The notes: a model not told the origin generated them from the letters alone. A DNA stretch of 64,000 nucleotides from Bradyrhizobium sp. SZCCHNS1050 (GCF_032484785.1 NZ_JAUETR010000001.1:2111501-2175500); one strand, 5' to 3'; counted from the stretch's first letter, positions 1-10,407 are shown. Made by a program: numbers and translations.

Positions 1-355
1 CGACCGCATCATTGCGGATCTCGACGACGCCCGCGCCGCGCACGCCGGAAACGCAGCAATTGTCCGGCACGCGCGCCGGCACGCTGTTCTTCAGCCAGCA
101 CACCGCGCCCGCTTCCATCACGGTCGGATAGTTGAAGCTCCAGGCGCGGCAGCGCCGGTCGTGCTCGCACAACAGCGCGCAATCGGCCGGGTCGCCGGAG
201 GCGATCGGCGCGCTCATGTAGTCGCCGCCGGGACGATCGGAATAGGTCTGGGCTGAAGCCGGCGTCAGGCACGCGGCCGCGAACAGGCACGCCAGTACCC
301 TCAGCCATGCCCCGATGAAGCGCCCCACGCGCCGCCGCTGAACCATCCGACCCAT
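1..355 (-). CDS. Secreted PAN/apple-domain protein (partial, runs off left edge)
   Basis: An open frame from an ATG at 355 reads leftward without a stop to the window edge, giving the first 118 residues. The N-terminus is basic and followed by a hydrophobic stretch ending in TPASAQ, a good Sec signal peptide with cleavage near residue 36. The mature part is cysteine-rich (CALLCEHDRRCRAWSFNY, then CWLK and DNCCVSG), the spacing typical of PAN/apple (PAN_4) domains that bind carbohydrate or protein partners. No enzymatic role can be assigned. Because the C-terminus is missing, further domains (for example a protease) cannot be excluded. The frame is clear; the function is only a domain-level call. 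Confidence 0.7.
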   Translation of the reverse strand, partial: MGRMVQRRRVGRFIGAWLRVLACLFAAACLTPASAQTYSDRPGGDYMSAPIASGDPADCALLCEHDRRCRAWSFNYPTVMEAGAVCWLKNSVPARVPDNCCVSGVRGAGVVEIRNDAV

Positions 356-596
356 TGTTAATGTTCGAGTTTTCTTACGAGTTTTTAGGCAGTCATTTGA
401 TCGCCACGAACCTGTATGGCGGATGAACGGCCCGGACCGGTGGGAGCTGCGGAAGGCAAAGCAGCGGCGCCCAGGCGCTGAATCGAACCTGGGACACAAA
501 TCGCAACAAAAAACAGCGGACCCGAGCCGCCAACCGCCTCAACGCGGAACAGGCGACGCAGCGAACCTGCGATGGCTGCAGGCTCGGCCGTTCCGA

Positions 597-1967
597 TCAG
601 AACGCATATTCGTCGTAGGCCGGCTCCACCGAGCCGCCCCACGGGCCATCGAACTTCTCCAGCATCTCCTCGGCCGGCGAGCGGCCGCAATCGATGATCT
701 GATCGAGCGGCTCGAGAAAGCGGCTCTCGTCGCGGCCGAGATGGTCGATGCGACTGCGCCGGCGCAGGCCGAGATGCGCCAGGGTCAGGCATTCCTTGGC
801 GATCTCGAACACGTAGCGATTGCGAACACGCGCCTTGAAGCCGAGGCGCGGCACGTCGTCGCGCAGGTTCTGGCGCTCGAACGCGGACCAGGTCTTGACC
901 AGGTCCCAGGCCGCGTCGAGGCTGACGTCGTCGTAGAGCAGGCCGACCCAGAACGCCGGCAGCGCCGGCAGCCGGCCCCATGGCACACCGTCGGCACCGC
1001 GCATTTCCAGGTAGCGCTTCAGGCGCACCTCCGGGAAGATCGTCGAGAGGTGATTGGCCCAGTCCGACAGCGTCGGACGCTCGCCCGGCATCGCCGGGTT
1101 CTTGCCTGCGAAGAAGTCGCGGAACGAGGTGCCGGAGACGTCGATATAGGTCTCCTCGCGTTTCACGAAATACATGGGAACATCGAGCGCGTAGTCCACC
1201 CAGCGCTCGAAACCCATGCCATCCTCGAACGCCCACGGGATCATGCCCGAGCGCTGATTGTCCGTGTCGCGCCAGATCTCGGAGCGGAACGACAGGAAGC
1301 CGTTCGGCTTGCCTTCGGTGAACGGCGAATTGGCGAACAGTGCGGTCGCGATCGGCTGCAGCGCCACCGAGACCCTGAGCTTCTTGACCATGTCGGCTTC
1401 GGAAGAGAAGTCGAGATTGGTCTGCACGGTGCAGGTCCGGTACATCATGTCGAGGCCATAGCGGCCGACCTTCGGCATGTAGCTGGTCATGATCTTGTAG
1501 CGGCCCTTGGGCATCAGGGGAATTTCGGCGCGCGACCAGGACGGCGTCATGCCCAGGCCGAGAAAGCCGATGCCGAGCGGAGTCGCGATCTCGCGGACCT
1601 GCGCCAGATGCGCCATCAGTTCCGCATGCGTCTGGTGCACGGTCTCGACCGGCGCGCCGGACAGCTCGAACTGGCCGCCCGGCTCCAGCGAGATGGCGCC
1701 GCCGCCGGTCACGTCATAGAGCCCGATGATGTTGCCGCGCTCCATGATCGGCTCCCAGCCGAGCAGAAGCTTCATGCCTTCGAGCAGCGCGCCGATGCCG
1801 CGCGCGCCCTCGTAGGGCACGGGGCGATGACCGTCGAGCGTGAACGGCGTCTTCTCGTGCTCGGTCCCGATGCGGAAGGCGGACGGCGGCTTCACGCCGG
1901 CCGCGAGCCACGCCACCAGTTCGTCGCGCGACTGCAGCGGGGTCATATCGATCTGGTCACGCGCCAT
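597..1967 (-). CDS. gshA: Glutamate--cysteine ligase
   Basis: A 456-residue protein of the proteobacterial/plant-type GCS2 family, which joins glutamate and cysteine with ATP in the first and committing step of glutathione synthesis in the cytoplasm. The N-terminus FRIGTEHEKTPF carries the family's acidic metal/substrate residues. GGAISLEPGGQFELSGAP, YLEMRGADGVPWG and the C-terminal acidic tail are also typical, and the length fits the family. The ATG at 1967 has only a weak ribosome site; an in-frame ATG at 1946 is possible. It lies beside a MarR-type regulator and a glutathione S-transferase, so this is a local glutathione neighbourhood. No gene follows for about 240 bases downstream. Confidence 0.93.
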   Translation of the reverse strand: MARDQIDMTPLQSRDELVAWLAAGVKPPSAFRIGTEHEKTPFTLDGHRPVPYEGARGIGALLEGMKLLLGWEPIMERGNIIGLYDVTGGGAISLEPGGQFELSGAPVETVHQTHAELMAHLAQVREIATPLGIGFLGLGMTPSWSRAEIPLMPKGRYKIMTSYMPKVGRYGLDMMYRTCTVQTNLDFSSEADMVKKLRVSVALQPIATALFANSPFTEGKPNGFLSFRSEIWRDTDNQRSGMIPWAFEDGMGFERWVDYALDVPMYFVKREETYIDVSGTSFRDFFAGKNPAMPGERPTLSDWANHLSTIFPEVRLKRYLEMRGADGVPWGRLPALPAFWVGLLYDDVSLDAAWDLVKTWSAFERQNLRDDVPRLGFKARVRNRYVFEIAKECLTLAHLGLRRRSRIDHLGRDESRFLEPLDQIIDCGRSPAEEMLEKFDGPWGGSVEPAYDEYAF

Positions 1968-2063
1968 GGGAGTCTCGGTTCAGAAGCGCTTCGAGGGTCG
2001 CGCGTGGTGACAGGAAGGGCCGCGGACCCCAGGGGGCCGCGGATGTGAATGGGAACGGATGCT

Positions 2064-2552
2064 TCATCGGGTCGCCGCGCCCTCTCCGGCCGCCAACGGA
2101 GCGGCCTGACCACAGGAGCAGCCAAGGCGATCCAGCAGCATGCAAAGCTTGGCAGCGTCGGTATCCGACAACTTGGAGCCGACATGCTTCTCGATCGCGG
2201 CGGAATAGGCCGACCACATCCGCTTCTGCAGTTCGCGTCCGGCCTCGGTGATCTCGACGAACTGGCCGCGCTTGTCCATCTTGCATTCGCGCCGGACGAC
2301 CAGACCTTCGTCGACCAGCCGGTCGATCAGCCGGGAGGTGGAATATTGCGGGATCAGCATCTGCCGCTCCAGCTCGACCGGGCGCAGCTCGCCCGCTGGC
2401 GCCCGGGACAGCTCCAGCAGCGCATCATACCAGGCGAGCGGCGGAAAACCGGCCTTCTTCAGCTCCTGCTCGACGCAGTCCAGCACCCGGCTCTGGACCC
2501 GCATCAGGCGGATCCAGGCGGCGGTCGCCTCGGTCGATGGTTTGCGTTTCAT
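2064..2552 (-). CDS. MarR-family transcriptional regulator
   Basis: A 162-residue winged-helix protein. The sequence shows the MarR layout: a helical dimerisation N-terminus (ATAAWIRLMRVQSRVLDCVE), a recognition region around YSTSRLIDRLVDEGLV, a wing with MDKRGQFVEITEAGREL, and a C-terminal dimerisation helix. I chose the ATG at 2552 because MKRKPS is the natural family start; an upstream extension would read through the operator region. It is divergent from the glutathione S-transferase at 2699. Two copies of ATGCAnnTGCAT lie between them, so it probably represses itself and the transferase and is relieved by an electrophile or aromatic ligand. The ligand is unknown; the target is inferred from position. 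Confidence 0.88.
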   Translation of the reverse strand: MKRKPSTEATAAWIRLMRVQSRVLDCVEQELKKAGFPPLAWYDALLELSRAPAGELRPVELERQMLIPQYSTSRLIDRLVDEGLVVRRECKMDKRGQFVEITEAGRELQKRMWSAYSAAIEKHVGSKLSDTDAAKLCMLLDRLGCSCGQAAPLAAGEGAATR

Positions 2553-2592
2553 GGGCCGGCTCGTATCCTCGGATGCGCAGTCTAGCGCATTC

Positions 2593-2634
2593 GATGCAGC
2601 TGCATCAATCTTGACTATTCCATGCATCTGCATG
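2593..2634. promoter_or_regulatory. Twin operator ATGCAnnTGCAT in the marR/gst divergent promoter
   Basis: Two copies of the dyad ATGCA-NN-TGCAT lie at 2594-2605 (centre GC, extending to a perfect 14-base palindrome 2593-2606) and 2622-2633 (centre TC). Their centres are 28 bases apart. A TTGACT -35-like hexamer (2611-2616) sits between them, so the second copy would cover the -10 region of the rightward transferase promoter. A TTGATG hexamer on the other strand overlaps the first copy. Repeat sharing is seen directly; assignment to the neighbouring MarR protein is inference. Confidence 0.65.
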
Positions 2635-2698
2635 TAAGGGCGGGTGCGACCGCGCGATAGGTTCCAAGGACAAAACGGTCTCACGGAGGGAATACAAG

Positions 2699-3313
2699 AT
2701 GAAGCTTTATTATTCACCCGGCGCCTGCTCGCTCTCGCCCCATATCGCCCTGCTCGAAGCCGGCCTGCCCTACGACCTGGTCAAGGTCGATCTGCGCGCC
2801 AAGACCCTGGAAAATGGTGACGATTACCTGAAGATCAATCCGAAGGGCCAGGTGCCGGCGCTGGGGTTGCCGAGCGGGGAGATCGTGACCGAAGGCCCGG
2901 TGATCGTCCAGATGATCGCCGACCAGGCGGCGACCAAGAACCTCGCCCCGGCGCGCGACAGCGGCGAGCGCTACAAGCTGCTGGAGTGGCTGAACTTCAT
3001 CACCTCCGAGCTGCACAAGAATTTCGGCCCGATGTTCTCACCGGTGCTCGCCGACGACGCCAAGGCGTTCTTCAAGGACCGCGTGATGGGCAAGTTCAAA
3101 TACATCGACAGCCAGCTCGCCGGCCGCGACTACCTGATGGGCCAGCAATTCACGGTGGCCGACGGCTATTTGTTCACCATCCTGACCTGGGCGGACCGGA
3201 TGAAGTTCGACCTGTCGGCGATGCCGAATCTCGTGGCCTACAAGAACCGCGTCGCCGCACGGCCGAAGGTGCAGGAGGCGCTGACCAAGGAAGGGCTGAT
3301 GAAGGCGGGGTGA
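2699..3313 (+). CDS. gst: Glutathione S-transferase (beta-class-like)
   Basis: A 204-residue cytosolic glutathione S-transferase. The N-terminal thioredoxin-like domain contains YYSPGACSLSPH, with Cys10 and Ser11 in the place used by bacterial beta-class enzymes, and NPKGQVPAL with the conserved cis-proline that binds the glutathione backbone. The C-terminal helical domain includes VADGYLFTILTWADRM. The ATG at 2699 follows a strong GGAGG site. It is divergently paired with the MarR regulator and preceded by two putative operators, so expression is likely induced by a xenobiotic or electrophile. gshA lies just beyond the regulator. Confidence 0.92.
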   Translation: MKLYYSPGACSLSPHIALLEAGLPYDLVKVDLRAKTLENGDDYLKINPKGQVPALGLPSGEIVTEGPVIVQMIADQAATKNLAPARDSGERYKLLEWLNFITSELHKNFGPMFSPVLADDAKAFFKDRVMGKFKYIDSQLAGRDYLMGQQFTVADGYLFTILTWADRMKFDLSAMPNLVAYKNRVAARPKVQEALTKEGLMKAG

Positions 3314-3357
3314 GCGAGATCTTGAAAGAACTCGCTGTTGCTTCTCGGGCAGTGTGT

Positions 3358-3460
3358 TCTCTCCCCCCTTGTGGGGGAGAGATAGAGAGGGGGGTAGCCA
3401 CAAGCGCTGGTGCCTGTGGCTACCCCCCTCCCTAACCCTCCCCCACAAGGGGGGAGGGAA
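3358..3460. repeat. Large palindromic element, family A copy 1 (possible bidirectional terminator)
   Basis: A near-perfect inverted repeat of about 100 bases. The left arm is built on CTCCCCCCTTGTGGGGGAG followed by GGGGTAGCCACA; the right arm is its mirror (TGTGGCTACCCC then CCCCCACAAGGGGGGAGGG). It sits between the convergent ends of the glutathione S-transferase and the fadB-type gene, where its hairpin could end transcription in both directions. Related copies are at 5773, 19503, 22797 and 27150. Confidence 0.85.
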
Positions 3461-3501
3461 TGGACAGCAAGCGCGGCTCGCTTCCGCCTAGCATTCCGGT
3501 C

Positions 3502-5715
3502 TCAAGCCGCCGCCTTCTTCGGCGGGAAGCGGCCGTAGAAGGTTTCGCCCTTGGCGGCCATCTCCTCCAAGAGCTTCGGCGGGGCGAAGCGCGAGCCGTA
3601 CTTCGCCGTGAACTTGTGGCACAGCTCGACGAACTTCTTCGTCCCCATGAAGTCGATGTAGGACAGCGTGCCGCCGGTGAACGGCGCGAAGCCGAACCCT
3701 AAGATCGAGCCGACATCGGCCTCGCGCACGTCGGTGATGACGTGGTCCTCGACGGTGCGCGCGGCTTCCACCGCCTGCACCACCAGGAAGCGCTGCTTCA
3801 GCTCCTCGACATCGAGCGTGTCGGGATCGAGATGCTTCGGCTGCAACGACGGCAGCTCCGGCCACAGGCTCTTCTGGCCCTTGCCCTTCTCGGGATAGTC
3901 GTAGAAGCCCTTGGCGTTCTTGCGGCCGAAGCGGCCCTGCTTCTCGACCAGCTCGACCATCAGCTTCTTGTGGTCCTGGTTGATCGCGTTGGGGCCGAGA
4001 TCATGCTCGGTCGCCTTCATGATCTTGAGGCCGAGATCGAGCGCGACTTCGTCCGACAGCGACAGCGGGCCGACCGGCATGCCGGCCATCTTGGCGGCGT
4101 TCTCGATCATCGCCGGCGGCACGCCTTCGAGGAACATCTCGTTGCCTTCCGCGATGTAGCGCATCACGCAGCGATTGGCGAAGAAGCCGCGGGAGTCGTT
4201 GACCACGATCGGCGTCTTGCCGATGGCGCGGACGTAGTCGAGCGCGGTCGCCAGCGCGACGTCGCCGGTGTTCTTGCCCATGATGATCTCGACCAGCATC
4301 ATCTTCTCGACCGGCGAGAAGAAGTGGATGCCGATGAAGCGGCCCTGGTCCTTGAACTCCTCGGCCAGCGAGGTGATCGGCAGGGTCGAGGTGTTCGACG
4401 CGAAGATCGCGCCGTCCTTCAGATAGGCCTGCGCCTTGGCGTAGGTCTCGGCCTTGACCTTGCGGTCCTCGAACACGGCCTCGATGACGAGATCGCATTC
4501 CTTCAGCGCCGCGTAGTCCGCGGTCGCAGTGATGCGGCCCATGATCGCCTCGGCCTCGCCCGGCTTGGCGCGGCCCTTCTTGACCAGGCCGTCGATCACG
4601 CTCTGCGCATGCGCCTTGCCCTTGTCGGCGCTCTCCTGATCGCGGTCGATCAGCACGACCTCGAGGCCGCCGCGGGCCGAGACGTAGCCGACGCTGGCGC
4701 CCATGAAGCCGGCGCCGATCACGGCGATCTTCTTGATCTTGGTCGCCGGCACGTCCGCCGGGCGGCGCGCACCCTTGTTGAGCTCCTGCATCGACAGGAA
4801 CAGGCTGCGGATCATCGCCGCCGCTTCCTTCGAGCGCAGGATCTTGGTGAAGTAGCGCGATTCGACGCGCAGCGCGGCATCGATCGGCAGCTGCAGGCCT
4901 TCATAGACGCAGCTCATGATCGCGCGCGCGGCCGGGTAGTTGTCGTAGGTCTCGCGGCGATAGATGGCGTTGCCGGCCGGGAACATCATCATGCCGTTCT
5001 TCGAGAACACCGGGCCGCCGGGCAGCTTGAAGCCCTTCTCGTCCCACGGTGCGACGGCCTTGCCACCGCCCTTGATCCAATCCTTCGCGGCCTTGATGAG
5101 GTCGGCCGCCGGCACGATCGCATCGACCAGCTTCATGGCCTTGGCCTTGTCGAGCGTCAGCGCCTCGCCCTTCAACAGCAGGTTCATCGCGTCCTGCGGC
5201 TGCACGATGCGCGGCACGCGCTGGGTGCCGCCGGCGCCCGGGAACAGGCCGACCTTGATCTCGGGCAGGCCGAGCCGGGTCTTCGGATTCTCGGCCGCGA
5301 CACGGTAGTGGCACGACAGGGTGATCTCGAAGCCGCCGCCGAGCGCAAGACCGTTGATCGCAGCGACCCACGGCTTGCCGGAGGTTTCCATCGCCCGGTT
5401 GATGAGCGAGAACCGCCGGCTGGTGTCGAACAGCATCTGGTTGGCGGCTTCCTCGCCCTTGCTCTTCAGCACGTCCAGATAGATGCGGTTCATGCCCTCG
5501 AGCATCGACAGATCGGCGCCGGCGCAGAACGCCTCCTTTGCCGAGGTGATGACGACGCCCTTGATGGCGGCGTCCGCAGTGGTCTCCTTGACGAGGGCCT
5601 CGAGCTCGTTGGTCGAGGTCTCGTCGAGCACGTTCATCGAACGGCCCGGAATGTCCCAGGTGATCAGCGCAATGCCGTCGGCATCGGTTTCGAGCTTGAA
5701 GTTCTTGTAGGCCAT
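3502..5715 (-). CDS. fadB: Fatty-acid oxidation bifunctional enoyl-CoA hydratase / 3-hydroxyacyl-CoA dehydrogenase
   Basis: A 737-residue bifunctional beta-oxidation enzyme. Residues about 1-200 form the crotonase domain ([20 protein letters not shown], with the downstream [17 protein letters not shown] acidic motif). Residues about 330-510 form the NAD-binding dehydrogenase domain ([18 protein letters not shown]), followed by the C-terminal domain with [12 protein letters not shown] and DSRGFFANR. It hydrates trans-2-enoyl-CoA and oxidises the L-3-hydroxyacyl-CoA. It is the last gene of an operon with a thiolase and an acyl-CoA dehydrogenase upstream. A palindromic element separates it from the thiolase gene. 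Whether it is closer to FadB or FadJ cannot be settled here. Confidence 0.93.
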   Translation of the reverse strand: MAYKNFKLETDADGIALITWDIPGRSMNVLDETSTNELEALVKETTADAAIKGVVITSAKEAFCAGADLSMLEGMNRIYLDVLKSKGEEAANQMLFDTSRRFSLINRAMETSGKPWVAAINGLALGGGFEITLSCHYRVAAENPKTRLGLPEIKVGLFPGAGGTQRVPRIVQPQDAMNLLLKGEALTLDKAKAMKLVDAIVPAADLIKAAKDWIKGGGKAVAPWDEKGFKLPGGPVFSKNGMMMFPAGNAIYRRETYDNYPAARAIMSCVYEGLQLPIDAALRVESRYFTKILRSKEAAAMIRSLFLSMQELNKGARRPADVPATKIKKIAVIGAGFMGASVGYVSARGGLEVVLIDRDQESADKGKAHAQSVIDGLVKKGRAKPGEAEAIMGRITATADYAALKECDLVIEAVFEDRKVKAETYAKAQAYLKDGAIFASNTSTLPITSLAEEFKDQGRFIGIHFFSPVEKMMLVEIIMGKNTGDVALATALDYVRAIGKTPIVVNDSRGFFANRCVMRYIAEGNEMFLEGVPPAMIENAAKMAGMPVGPLSLSDEVALDLGLKIMKATEHDLGPNAINQDHKKLMVELVEKQGRFGRKNAKGFYDYPEKGKGQKSLWPELPSLQPKHLDPDTLDVEELKQRFLVVQAVEAARTVEDHVITDVREADVGSILGFGFAPFTGGTLSYIDFMGTKKFVELCHKFTAKYGSRFAPPKLLEEMAAKGETFYGRFPPKKAAA

Positions 5716-5772
5716 GTGGTGCTCCCAGATTTGGCAGGGGCGCGTCTGTGCTGCGTCAGCCCCGATGTTTCG

Positions 5773-5878
5773 TCTCCCCTCCCCCTTGCGGGGAGGGGTC
5801 GGGGGTGGGGGTCCTCACGGGCAGTGGAGCGCGTGGCACCCCCCTCCCCGACCCTCCCCCGCAAGGGGGGAGGGAGCG
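5773..5878. repeat. Family A palindromic element copy 2, inside the fad operon
   Basis: An inverted repeat with arms CTCCCCTCCCCCTTGCGGGGAGGGG and the mirror CCCCTCCCCGACCC...CCCCGCAAGGGGGGAGGG (interrupted here). It occupies the gap between the thiolase stop and the fadB-type start in one co-directional operon. A stem this stable could reduce downstream expression or stabilise the upstream message; which of these applies is not visible. Confidence 0.85.
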
Positions 5879-5883
5879 CACCG

Positions 5884-7092
<1,209 letters not shown>

Positions 7093-7175
7093 CACGCCCT
7101 CCTCATCTGGTCAGATTTGTTGTTCGCATTGACGACGGAGCCGGCGCGCGGCGCGCACCGGCTCTCGTCTGATCC

Positions 7176-8966
7176 TCAGAAGGCTTCCGCCGGCAGTTCC
7201 ATCACGGTCGCACAACCGGCCTGGAGGCGGGCGAGATGCGCCGCCGTTTCGGGCAGCACGCGCTCCATGAAGAAGCGACCCGTCACCAGCTTGGTGGTGA
7301 GATAGGTCGAGCCGTCGCCGGCCGCAATCTTGTCCTGCGCCACCTTCGCCATCTTCGCCCACATGTAGCCGAAGGTGACCAGCGCAAAGAGATGCATGTA
7401 GTCGGTCGCGGCGGCGCCGGCATTGTCCGGCTTGGTCATCGCGTTCTGCATCAGCCACGTGGTGGCCTGCTGCAGATGGCCGAGCGCGGTCGACAACGGG
7501 GCTACGAACGGCTTCATCGCGTCGTTGCCGCCCTGCTCCTTGGCGAACGAGCCGACCTCGTTGAAGAAGGCCATCACGGCGCGGCCGCCGTCGCGCGGCA
7601 GCTTGCGGCCGACGAGATCCAGCGCCTGGATGCCGTTGGCGCCTTCGTAGATCATGGCGATGCGCGCATCGCGCACGAACTGCTCCATGCCCCACTCGGC
7701 GATGTAGCCGTGGCCGCCATACATCTGCTGCGCCTGGACCGCGTTGGCGAAGCCCATGTCGGTCATGTAGCCCTTCATGACCGGGGTCATCAGGCCCATG
7801 TGGTCGTCGGCGGCCTGGCGGTCCTTCGGGTCCTGCGAGCGGTGCGCGACGTCGCTCTTCAGCGAGGTCCACACCACCATGGCGCGCGCAGCCTCGTTGA
7901 AGGCGCGGATCGACAGCAGGGTCCGGCGCACGTCGGGATGCACGATGATCGGATCGGCGGCCTTGTCGGGCGCCTTGGGCCCAGTCAGCGAGCGGCCCTG
8001 GATGCGCTCGCGCGCATAGGCGACCGCGTTCTGATAGGCCACCTCGGACTGCGCGAGACCCTGCACGGCGACGCCGAGCCGGGCCTCGTTCATCATCACG
8101 AACATGCCCTGCATGCCCTTGTTCTCTTCGCCGATCAGCCAGCCGGTGGCGTTGTCGTAGTTCATCACACAGGTCGAATTGCCGTGGATGCCCATCTTGT
8201 GCTCGATCGAGCCGCAGGTGACGCCGTTGCGCGCCCCCACCGTGCCGTCGGGATTGACCATGAACTTGGGCACCACGAACAGCGACACGCCCTTGATGCC
8301 GGCCGGCGCGCCCTCGATGCGGGCGAGCACGAGGTGGATGATGTTGGGAGCCAAGTCGTGCTCGCCGGCCGAGATGAAGATCTTGGTGCCGGAAATCCTG
8401 AAGCTGCCGTCGGCCTGGCGCACCGCCTTGGTGCGGAGCAGGCCGAGGTCGGTGCCGCAATGCGGCTCGGTGAGGTTCATGGTGCCGGTCCACTCGCCGG
8501 CGACCATCTTCGGCACGTAGGTCTTCTTCTGCTCCTCGCTGCCATGCACGATGAGTGCCGCGGTGGCGCCCATGGTGAGGCCGCCATACATCGAGAACGC
8601 CATGTTGGCGGAGCACTGGAATTCGTTGACGGTCTGGCTGAGCGTCACCGGCAGGCCCTGCCCGCCATATTCGGTTGGCGCCGACAGGCCGAGCCAGCCG
8701 CCCTCGACGATCTGCTTGTAGGCGTCCTTGAAGCCTTTCGGCGTGGTCACGCTGCCGTCGTCATGGCGCTTGCAGCCTTCGAGATCACCCACGCGATTCA
8801 GCGGATGCAGCACCTCTTCGGCGAGCTTGGCGGCTTCGCCGAGGATCGCCTCGCGGACATCCGCCGAAGCATCGGAGAATCCCGGCAGATTGTCGTAGCG
8901 GTCGATCTGGAACACGTCGTTGAGCAGGAAGGTGACATCTTCCACGGGGGCTTTGTAGATCGGCAT
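7176..8966 (-). CDS. fadE: Acyl-CoA dehydrogenase (FadE type, with extended C-terminus)
   Basis: A 596-residue FAD-dependent acyl-CoA dehydrogenase catalysing the first oxidation of beta-oxidation. The N-terminus (MPIYKAPVEDVTFLLNDVF) is the short helical extension characteristic of the long AcdA-like subgroup. The central domain has MNLTEPHCGTDLGLLRTKA for FAD binding, and the C-terminal domain has YGGHGYIAEWGMEQFVRD and IYEGANGIQALDLVGRKL with the usual catalytic glutamate. A further C-terminal helical domain completes the roughly 600-residue length. It is the first gene of the fadE-fadA-fadB operon. Confidence 0.93.
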   Translation of the reverse strand: MPIYKAPVEDVTFLLNDVFQIDRYDNLPGFSDASADVREAILGEAAKLAEEVLHPLNRVGDLEGCKRHDDGSVTTPKGFKDAYKQIVEGGWLGLSAPTEYGGQGLPVTLSQTVNEFQCSANMAFSMYGGLTMGATAALIVHGSEEQKKTYVPKMVAGEWTGTMNLTEPHCGTDLGLLRTKAVRQADGSFRISGTKIFISAGEHDLAPNIIHLVLARIEGAPAGIKGVSLFVVPKFMVNPDGTVGARNGVTCGSIEHKMGIHGNSTCVMNYDNATGWLIGEENKGMQGMFVMMNEARLGVAVQGLAQSEVAYQNAVAYARERIQGRSLTGPKAPDKAADPIIVHPDVRRTLLSIRAFNEAARAMVVWTSLKSDVAHRSQDPKDRQAADDHMGLMTPVMKGYMTDMGFANAVQAQQMYGGHGYIAEWGMEQFVRDARIAMIYEGANGIQALDLVGRKLPRDGGRAVMAFFNEVGSFAKEQGGNDAMKPFVAPLSTALGHLQQATTWLMQNAMTKPDNAGAAATDYMHLFALVTFGYMWAKMAKVAQDKIAAGDGSTYLTTKLVTGRFFMERVLPETAAHLARLQAGCATVMELPAEAF

Positions 8967-9095
8967 TGGCGTCTCCGGCAGGAAGGCTGAAGTTTCAGAC
9001 GGGGAATTCCACGGACGCGGCAGGCAATGCAGGCCGCGGACTGTAGCGATTTCTCAAGGCTTGCGGCAGCCGTTAGTTTGCGACTGTCGGTCGCG

Positions 9096-9494
9096 TCACG
9101 ACGGCTTGCTCATGGCGGCGAGCTGTTCGCCCATCAGGCGGTGCAGCAAATTGATCGCCTTGAGCGGGCGCACCATGACCTTGAAATGTGTGATCAGACC
9201 GGCGTCGTCGAAGCTGATGATATCGACGCCGTTGAGCTTGATCCCTTCGATCTCGTTCTCGAATTCGAGCACGGCGCCCGTGGCGTTACGCCACTCCCCG
9301 ACATACTTGAATCCGGGACCGCCTAAGACTTTCTCAGCACTCGCGAGATATTTGAAGGTAATGTCGCGGCCGCGTTGCGGCGTGTGCACGACGGGACTTT
9401 CGAACACGGCGTCGGGATGCAGCAGCTCCCGCAAAGCGCCGAGATCGTGAGACCTCATGTAGCCGTACCATCCATCGAGGCCGGTCATTGTCAT
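9096..9494 (-). CDS. NTF2-like / SnoaL-fold protein
   Basis: A 132-residue protein of the cone-shaped NTF2/SnoaL-like fold. The sequence shows an initial helix (GWYGYMRSHDLGALRELL), then HPDAVFESPVVHTPQRGRD, a common start to this family, and terminal strands around NGVDIISFDDAGLITHF. The ATG at 9494 follows GAGGAG at good spacing. The family includes hydratases, isomerases and non-enzymatic ligand binders, so no reaction is assigned. It is divergent from a PadR-type regulator with a nested palindrome between, suggesting that this gene is the regulator's target. Confidence 0.8.
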   Translation of the reverse strand: MTMTGLDGWYGYMRSHDLGALRELLHPDAVFESPVVHTPQRGRDITFKYLASAEKVLGGPGFKYVGEWRNATGAVLEFENEIEGIKLNGVDIISFDDAGLITHFKVMVRPLKAINLLHRLMGEQLAAMSKPS

Positions 9495-9540
9495 TGGGCG
9501 TCTCCTCGGGGCGGAACAGGCCAGCACCACAACCACCCGA

Positions 9541-9574
9541 TATGCACATTGACGCATATGCGCTAGTGTGCATA
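9541..9574. promoter_or_regulatory. Nested palindromic operator, probable PadR site
   Basis: An outer repeat TATGCACA (9541-9548) and TGTGCATA (9567-9574) encloses an inner palindrome CGCATATGCG (9553-9562). Both dyads share the same centre at 9557.5, making one 34-base operator-like element. It lies in the divergent promoter between the NTF2-like gene and the PadR-family gene. PadR proteins bind dyads of the ATG...CAT kind, so this is the natural autoregulatory site. Confidence 0.65.
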
Positions 9575-9631
9575 ATGTCAAGCGTGGAGCGGGGCAGAAC
9601 ACGATCAGAAAAACGGGAGCAGTTTCCGGCC

Positions 9632-10219
9632 ATGGCCCTCGGCGACGCCATCCTCGCCTGCCTCACCGAACATCCGATGACGGGCTACGAGCTCGCCAAG
9701 ACGTTCGACTCCTCGATCGGCTTCTTCTGGAAGACGGACCACCAGCAGATCTACCGCGAGCTGTCGCGGCTGCGCGACCGCGGCTACATCCAGGGGCGCG
9801 AGGTGGTGCAGACCGGCAAGCCCAACAAGCTGGTCTACACATTGACCGCGGAGGGCCGCGCGGCGTTTCGCAGCTGGGCGGCGCGGCCGAGCACGCCGGC
9901 CTCGACGAAGGACGATCTTCTCGTCCGGCTCTATGCACTGGGCGCCGCCGACATCGGGCCGATCCGGGCCGACCTGATGGCGCGGCTCGAGCATCATCGC
10001 GACCGCGCCGAGCGCTACGATCGCATCCTCAAGAAGCATTATGCGGACGGCAACGTGGCCCCGGCCGATATGGGCAAGCTCCTCAACCTGCGTCTCGGCT
10101 TGCGCCACGAACGCATGGTGGCGGAATGGTGCGAGGAAGCGATCACCGCGCTGTCGACGATATCCGGCGCGAGCAGCGTGCGGCCGCTCGATCCATCATC
10201 GCGTGAAAATGCCGGCTGA
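9632..10219 (+). CDS. PadR-family transcriptional regulator
   Basis: A 195-residue PadR protein. The N-terminal winged helix is clear (AILACLTEHPMTGYELAKTF, then FWKTDHQQIYRELSRLRDRGYI and the wing KPNKLVYTLTAEGRAAF). The C-terminal half is the helical dimerisation domain of the Vir/PadR-s2 type (DLMARLEHHRDRAERYDRIL). I chose the ATG at 9632 because it begins the conserved helix; an in-frame ATG at 9575 immediately after the operator would add 19 residues. It is probably an aromatic-acid-responsive or multidrug-responsive repressor of the divergent NTF2-like gene; the ligand is unknown. Confidence 0.87.
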   Translation: MALGDAILACLTEHPMTGYELAKTFDSSIGFFWKTDHQQIYRELSRLRDRGYIQGREVVQTGKPNKLVYTLTAEGRAAFRSWAARPSTPASTKDDLLVRLYALGAADIGPIRADLMARLEHHRDRAERYDRILKKHYADGNVAPADMGKLLNLRLGLRHERMVAEWCEEAITALSTISGASSVRPLDPSSRENAG

Positions 10220-10407
10220 TACCCGCCGTTTGATAGGGCAAAACTTCTGGCCGCGCCGGCGGTAAACTTAACGCGTTATTTACCGTAAAAGTCAAAAGTC
10301 GGGACCTGGAGCAGACGATCTGCGCGGACCCGTTCATGTTCATGTCCGGGACGCGTGGGGAGGCTGGAGGCGCTTGGTGGAGCGCTGGAAGCGGAACCGG
10401 ACGAGAC

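Noticed and set aside
470..505. A tRNA T-arm-like string (GAATCGAACCTGGGA)
   Set aside because: No acceptor, D or anticodon arms can be built around it.
423..2048. A 541-residue plus-strand open frame opposite gshA
   Set aside because: gshA on the other strand has full family motifs; this frame has none.
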